DNA from: Thermithiobacillus plumbiphilus
Lineage (GTDB): Bacteria > Pseudomonadota > Gammaproteobacteria > Acidithiobacillales > Thermithiobacillaceae
Assembly (NCBI RefSeq): GCF_038070005.1
Contig: NZ_JBBPCO010000008.1
Coordinates: 1 to 36,776 of the forward strand
Direction: 5' to 3'
DNA length: 36,776 nucleotides
The notes beneath the pieces are model-generated. The model did not search any database and was not told the DNA's origin. It worked only from the letters and a program-made list of their open reading frames with translations. Below, piece by piece: positions 33,458 through 36,776 of this stretch; position 1 is the first letter of the stretch, and each line of letters begins with the position of its first letter. The position numbers and the translations under genes were made by a program.

Positions 33458-33712
33458 CTAGATGATGGGGTCTTCCTCTATTCGCCGCTGTGTGCTGGCG
33501 AACTCCGTCACCACGGGTTCATCGAGCACGCTGGCGCCAACCTTGCTCTCGGCAATCTCGCGCAGGGCGATGACGGTGGGCTTGTCCTTGTCGTCCGGCA
33601 CCAGCGGGGTGGCACCCATGGCGAGCTGACGCGCGCGCCGGGCGGCCGCCAGGGTCAGCTCGAAGCGGTTGGGGATGTTGTGCAGACAATCTTCAACGGT
33701 CACGCGGGCCAT
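33458..33712 (-). CDS. rpoZ: RNA polymerase omega subunit
   Basis: An 84-residue protein. [30 protein letters not shown] is the diagnostic N-terminal segment, and [11 protein letters not shown] continues the fold that clamps the beta-prime C-terminus. AAGGA lies 7-8 bases before the ATG. The gap to gmk (80 bases) is the largest in this part of the cluster and relatively A+T-rich, so it may hold an internal promoter. Confidence 0.96.
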   Translation of the reverse strand: MARVTVEDCLHNIPNRFELTLAAARRARQLAMGATPLVPDDKDKPTVIALREIAESKVGASVLDEPVVTEFASTQRRIEEDPII

Positions 33713-33792
33713 TTTGCATCCTTTGCTTGGTTCAAAAACAGTGTGAATGAAAACAATATCTTAGCTTAAATGCGCAGGCCTGTCTGCAAGGG

Positions 33793-34425
33793 CTAGAGGC
33801 CCAGCAGCTCGTGCATGCGCTGGCGCATTTCCTCGGTATGGCGGCAGAGCCGCAGCCGTTCCGCCGCGACGATGCTGTGCAGCTGCTCCAGTGCCAGCTC
33901 AAAGCTGTCATTGATCACCACGTAATCATACTCGTCGTAATGTACCATCTCGCGCTGTGCCTCCTGCATGCGCAACGCGATCACCTTGTCATCGTCCTGG
34001 CCACGCTGGCGCAGACGGCTTTCGAGCGCCGCCGTGGACGGCGGCAGGATGAAGATGCTCACGGTATGCTTTGGCAGGCGCTCGCGCACCTGGCGCGCGC
34101 CCTGCCAGTCGATCTCCAGCAGCACGTCCGTGCCCACCAGCAGCTGGCGCTTGACCCAGTCCTCGCTGGTACCGTAGTAGTTGCCGAATACCCGGGCATG
34201 TTCCAAAAAGGCACCCTGGTCGACCATCTGCTCGAAGGTGGGGATGTCGATGAAATGGTAATGCTCGCCGCTGGTTTCACCGGGCCGCGCCGGGCGCGTG
34301 GTATAGGACACCGAGTGGCGCAGTTGTGGCGTGTGTTCGATCAGCGCCCGGCTCAGGCTGGTCTTGCCGGCCCCGCTGGGCGCGGAGATGATCCAGAGAA
34401 TACCGTTACGATTGCCGTCCAGCAT
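33793..34425 (-). CDS. gmk: Guanylate kinase
   Basis: A 210-residue enzyme converting GMP and ATP to GDP. The P-loop APSGAGKT is at 15-22, and SYTTRPARPGETSGEHYHFI binds GMP. Further family stretches are FGNYYGTSEDWV, LLEIDWQGARQV and IFILPPS. The ATG at 34425 is preceded by AAGGA at 6-base spacing; an upstream in-frame start at 34473 would add 16 residues that overlap the yicC end and match nothing. Supplies precursor for GTP and ppGpp, and clusters with spoT. Confidence 0.96.
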   Translation of the reverse strand: MLDGNRNGILWIISAPSGAGKTSLSRALIEHTPQLRHSVSYTTRPARPGETSGEHYHFIDIPTFEQMVDQGAFLEHARVFGNYYGTSEDWVKRQLLVGTDVLLEIDWQGARQVRERLPKHTVSIFILPPSTAALESRLRQRGQDDDKVIALRMQEAQREMVHYDEYDYVVINDSFELALEQLHSIVAAERLRLCRHTEEMRQRMHELLGL

Positions 34426-34465
34426 GTGCTTCCTTTTCGGGGCCAGGTGCTCCTGACCCGGGTCA

Positions 34466-35335
34466 TCATTCAATGTTCTGGACCTGCTCGCGCATCTGCT
34501 CGATCAGGACCTTGAGGCTGACTGCCGCCTGGGTGGTCTGGGTGTCGGCCGATTTCGAGCCCAGGGTATTGGCCTCGCGGTTGAGTTCCTGCATCATGAA
34601 ATCCAGGCGTCTGCCCACCGCGTCACGGCCATTGAGGACGCGGCGCACCTCGTTGATGTGCGTGCCGAGCCGGTCAACCTCCTCGGCAACGTCGATGCGG
34701 GTGGCAAACAGCACCATTTCCTGCTCCAGACGCTGTGGGTCCATGTCGCGGCGCAATTCCCCAAGCCGCTCCTCCAGTCGCCGACGATAATCCGCGATCA
34801 CCTGCGGCAAGCGCGTGCGTACCTCGCTGATCACGGTTTCCATGGCGTCGAGGCGCTCGCGGATCAATCCGGCAAGCTTTTCGCCCTCGCGCGCGCGGCT
34901 GGCGCCCAGCTCTTCCAGGGTGTGCTCCAGCAATTGCAGGGCGCTGGCCTGTAGCTGCTCGTTGTCCAGCGCCGGGCTTTGCAGCACGCCCGGCCATTTC
35001 AACAGCTCCAGGGCCGAGAACGGCGCCTTCGCCTCAAAGCGGTCAGCGAGATCTCCGGCCAGTCGCGACAGCTCCTGCAGCAGGTCCTCATTGACCTGCA
35101 GGGCGGTGTTTTCGCCGGCCACCGGTGGCGCCCAGCGCAGAGTGGCGTCGATCTTGCCCCGGCGCAATCGCGCCTGGATCGTTTCGCGCACCTTGCCCTC
35201 CAAGGCGCGCAATTCCTCGGGCAGACGCGGACTGATCTCCAGATGGCGGTGATTCACCGAGCGCAGTTCCCAGGAGAGCAGGCCCCAGGGGCCATTCTGC
35301 TCCTGCCGGGCAAAGGCGGTCATGCTGCGCGTCAT
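34466..35335 (-). CDS. yicC: YicC-family endoribonuclease
   Basis: A 289-residue protein with both family halves: the N-terminal MTRSMTAFARQE...WELRSVNHRHLEISPRLPEELR and the C-terminal EVDRLGTHINEVRRVLNGRDAVGRRLDFMMQELNREANTLGSKS. YicC proteins form hexamers that clamp and cut certain RNAs. GAGGA precedes the ATG with 7-base spacing. It heads the gmk-rpoZ-spoT run, with 40 bases to gmk, the common proteobacterial order. Confidence 0.94.
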   Translation of the reverse strand: MTRSMTAFARQEQNGPWGLLSWELRSVNHRHLEISPRLPEELRALEGKVRETIQARLRRGKIDATLRWAPPVAGENTALQVNEDLLQELSRLAGDLADRFEAKAPFSALELLKWPGVLQSPALDNEQLQASALQLLEHTLEELGASRAREGEKLAGLIRERLDAMETVISEVRTRLPQVIADYRRRLEERLGELRRDMDPQRLEQEMVLFATRIDVAEEVDRLGTHINEVRRVLNGRDAVGRRLDFMMQELNREANTLGSKSADTQTTQAAVSLKVLIEQMREQVQNIE

Positions 35336-35369
35336 GGCAGTTCCTCGATGGCATGTTTGTCAACGCTTG

Positions 35370-35398
35370 AGCATATCAGGCTTGGCGCCGCGCTGCAC
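35370..35398 (-). promoter_or_regulatory. Candidate sigma-70 promoter of the yicC-gmk cluster
   Basis: On the - strand, GTGCAG (35393-35398), 17 bases, then TATGCT (35370-35375) preceded by TG in the extended -10 position, 34 bases before the yicC start. The -35 box is poor, the -10 reasonable. Assigned by eye only. Confidence 0.3.
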
Positions 35399-35435
35399 CC
35401 TGTGACATGGCGCCCGAGGCTTCACTGTGCAAGGC

Positions 35436-35906
35436 TCAGGGGCAGAGAATGCCGCCCAGGGTTTCGGTGAGATCCTTTTCGGCAAGTTTGGTGTAGTCCT
35501 TGTTGAGGCTGTCCATCACCAGACTGGCGGTGTTGTGGTCCAGGGTCTCGCGCAGCAGGCCCAGGAAGTGCGGCGGGGCGATCAGTACCAGGCGGTCATA
35601 TGCCTTCTGGGTACGCCCCTGATTCATGCGCTCGCACAGCTCCTGCGCGAACTGCTGTGCCTCCACTTCCTTGGGGCCCGTGGATGGCTCCATGGCGGGG
35701 CGGGAGGCGGTGGCACCAGGACGACCCTTGCTGGGAGCTGCGCTTTGTTGCTGACGGCCGCGGTCGTCGGTAACAAGATCAATACCCTTTTTTCGGCTGT
35801 CGGGATGTTCGAGCTCCTCCAGTAGTTCAAGGCCCTTGTTGCAGCCCCGGTTGGCAAACAGTCTGGCATTACTGGCATTGGCAACGAGAATCCAGGTGGT
35901 GGTCAT
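35436..35906 (-). CDS. Host-attachment / baeRF-family protein
   Basis: A 156-residue protein. TTTWILVANASNARLFAN at the start and KAYDRLVLIAPPHFLGLLRETL near the end define the family first named for attachment to plant cells (PF10116) and later grouped with bacterial relatives of eRF1 domain 2 (baeRF). The middle (about 50-75) is a polar, probably disordered insert. The fold suggests ribosome- or RNA-linked work rather than surface attachment, but no function is established. GGAG lies 5 bases before the ATG. It lies apart from yicC by 100 bases and probably has its own promoter. Confidence 0.85.
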   Translation of the reverse strand: MTTTWILVANASNARLFANRGCNKGLELLEELEHPDSRKKGIDLVTDDRGRQQQSAAPSKGRPGATASRPAMEPSTGPKEVEAQQFAQELCERMNQGRTQKAYDRLVLIAPPHFLGLLRETLDHNTASLVMDSLNKDYTKLAEKDLTETLGGILCP

Positions 35907-35964
35907 GGCCGCTCCATTGTTTTTCTGGACAAATGGAATAGTTGATCGCTGTACGCGCGATTTG

Positions 35965-35994
35965 CGGACAGATCAGGAAAAAGGCCTTTATAAT
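35965..35994 (+). promoter_or_regulatory. Sigma-70 promoter of the BFD-like gene
   Basis: CGGACA (35965-35970), 18 bases, then a perfect TATAAT (35989-35994). The -10 box lies in the 8-base centre of a palindrome: AAGGCC (35981-35986), TTTATAAT, GGCCTT (35995-36000). The leader to the ATG at 36095 would be about 93 bases, with a small internal stem (TGGT/ACCA). Confidence 0.65.
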
Positions 35995-36094
35995 GGCCTT
36001 GGCGTCCGACTGAGGCTCCTATATCATTGGTACGCCGGAACCATCGTGCGCCGATCTGTCTAAGGATAGGCCATTTTTAAGCTGTGGAGTTCCC

Positions 36095-36313
36095 ATGTCC
36101 GCCCAACGTAAAGAAGATACGCAAGTCGATCTGAGCCCCTACTGCTGCTGCTCGGAAGCGACCTTCAACGAGATCCTCGCGCGCCAGCGAGCCGAGCCCC
36201 TGCCTTTCATGGACCTGATCATGGTGCATGCCGGCTGCGGTACCGGCTGCGGCAGCTGCCTGGAAGATCTGGAAGCCTTCCTCAAGGCCAACGACGCCTA
36301 TATCGAAGACTAG
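36095..36313 (+). CDS. BFD-like [2Fe-2S]-binding protein
   Basis: A 72-residue protein with cysteines at 17, 18, 19, 48, 52 and 55. Cys17-x-Cys19 and Cys52-x2-Cys55 with 32 residues between them match the C-x-C-x(31-32)-C-x2-C pattern of bacterioferritin-associated ferredoxin (Bfd) and the BFD-like [2Fe-2S] domain. AGCGTGCGSCLEDLEAFL is the typical second half. Extra Cys18 and Cys48 are unusual. Bfd passes electrons to ferritin iron; similar stand-alone proteins serve other redox partners. No bacterioferritin gene is in the window. GGAG lies 5 bases before the ATG. Confidence 0.85.
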   Translation: MSAQRKEDTQVDLSPYCCCSEATFNEILARQRAEPLPFMDLIMVHAGCGTGCGSCLEDLEAFLKANDAYIED

Positions 36314-36329
36314 CGTCCGCGCATCTTCG

Positions 36330-36776
36330 TTGCCTCGGACTCCTCCCTTTGTAGCCCCTCGATGGTTGCGCGGCGGCCATGCGCAAACGCTCTATGCCGC
36401 CCTGTTCGCGCCACGTCCTCCTGTCAGCTATCAACGCGAACGCTGGGAAACCCCGGACGGGGATTTCATCGATCTCGATTGGGTCAGTGGTTCCCGCGAG
36501 TCACCCTTGCTGGTGCTTTTCCATGGCCTGGAAAGCGGCTCGGGCGGCCATTACGCCCGCGCTCTGGCCGCCGCCTGCCGGCAACGCGGCTGGCGCTTCG
36601 TCGTGCCGCATTTTCGCGGTTGCAGCGGCGAGCCCAATCGTTTGGCGCGCGCCTATCATGCCGGCGACAGCGCCGAAATCGCCTGGATCCTGGAACGCCT
36701 GACGCGTGGGCGATCTGCACCTTGCCTTGCCGTTGGCGTCTCGCTCGGCGGCAACGCCCTCTTGAAGTATCTCGGC
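36330..36776 (+). CDS. YheT-like alpha/beta hydrolase (partial, runs off window)
   Basis: The first 149 codons of a gene cut by the window end. The frame reads PPFVAPRWLRGGHAQTLYAALF, then RERWETPDGDFIDLDW, LLVLFHGLESGSGGHYARALA and VGVSLGGNALLKYLG. This is the YheT/EMB8-type hydrolase family, with the oxyanion-loop HGLE and nucleophile-elbow Ser in GVSLGG. There is no ATG in frame near the start; TTG at 36330, 16 bases after the BFD-like stop, is the best candidate. Co-transcription with the BFD-like gene is likely. Substrate unknown, probably an ester. Confidence 0.8.
   Translation, partial: MPRTPPFVAPRWLRGGHAQTLYAALFAPRPPVSYQRERWETPDGDFIDLDWVSGSRESPLLVLFHGLESGSGGHYARALAAACRQRGWRFVVPHFRGCSGEPNRLARAYHAGDSAEIAWILERLTRGRSAPCLAVGVSLGGNALLKYLG

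Noticed and set aside
31137-33461. 774-codon open frame on + opposite spoT
   Set aside because: It is the antisense shadow of the clearly conserved spoT; composition is His/Gly/Asp-rich and shows no domain. Similar long antisense frames oppose hemL (8334-9791), argS and the SPOR gene (15733-17541) and priA (18502-19956), all typical of GC-rich DNA.
1-36776. CRISPR array, prophage, toxin-antitoxin or anti-phage defence system
   Set aside because: No regularly spaced direct repeats, integrase, phage structural genes, Cas or known defence domains were seen; the accessory content is limited to 1-3240.
1-36776. tRNA or rRNA genes
   Set aside because: No cloverleaf with the conserved GGTTCGAATCC-type T arm followed by an acceptor pair, and no rRNA stretch, was recognised on either strand; a tRNA search program would be decisive.

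Overview
The window is GC-rich bacterial chromosome. Ubiquinone synthesis (UbiC, UbiA), System II cytochrome c maturation (ResB, CcsA), glutamate-1-semialdehyde haem synthesis and the gmk-rpoZ-spoT-recG order point to Proteobacteria, most likely Gammaproteobacteria or Acidithiobacillia. That placement is inference from gene content; no rRNA or tRNA gene is present to anchor it.

Layout. Bases 1-3240 are accessory DNA. An internally deleted IS3-family remnant (1-367) and an internally deleted IS5-family remnant (2661-3235) bracket a three-gene cassette on the + strand: a small secreted CxC protein, a triheme c-type cytochrome and an OprO/OprP-like porin. A near-consensus sigma-54 promoter (497-514) and an upstream dyad (400-443) that could be an activator site precede the cassette. 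This is the most unusual part of the window. Bases 3381-6536 hold resB-ccsA and a clear terminator. From 6611 to 12521, on the - strand, lie a ComEA-like HhH protein, a HIT protein, an M48 lipoprotein protease, hemL, thiE, thiD and an SDR. A diiron ferritin-like gene on + (12596-13456) shares a bidirectional terminator with dsbA on -. Then, all on -, come an rhlE-like helicase, a SPOR/FtsN-like protein, argS, priA, ubiA, ubiC and a CopD-like membrane protein (to 22880). A divergent outer-membrane barrel gene (+, 23038-23865) overlaps tail to tail with the first of two histidine kinases. The long - strand block 23853-35335 reads, in transcription order, yicC, gmk, rpoZ, spoT, mscS-like, ridA, a DUF1858 gene, recG, GAF-PAS kinase, MHYT-PAS kinase, with very short gaps. 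The end of the window has a host-attachment/baeRF protein (-), a BFD-like [2Fe-2S] protein (+) and the start of a YheT-like hydrolase (+).

How the parts work together. ResB-CcsA could attach haem to the triheme cytochrome just upstream, and DsbA supplies periplasmic disulfide chemistry. The yicC-recG block combines nucleotide metabolism, ppGpp control, RNA polymerase omega, osmotic protection, imine detoxification and fork repair, a usual proteobacterial housekeeping cluster, here extended by two sensor kinases with no response regulator nearby. Two intergenic regions, before thiD and before priA, share a DnaA-box-like element and a second motif at the same distance.
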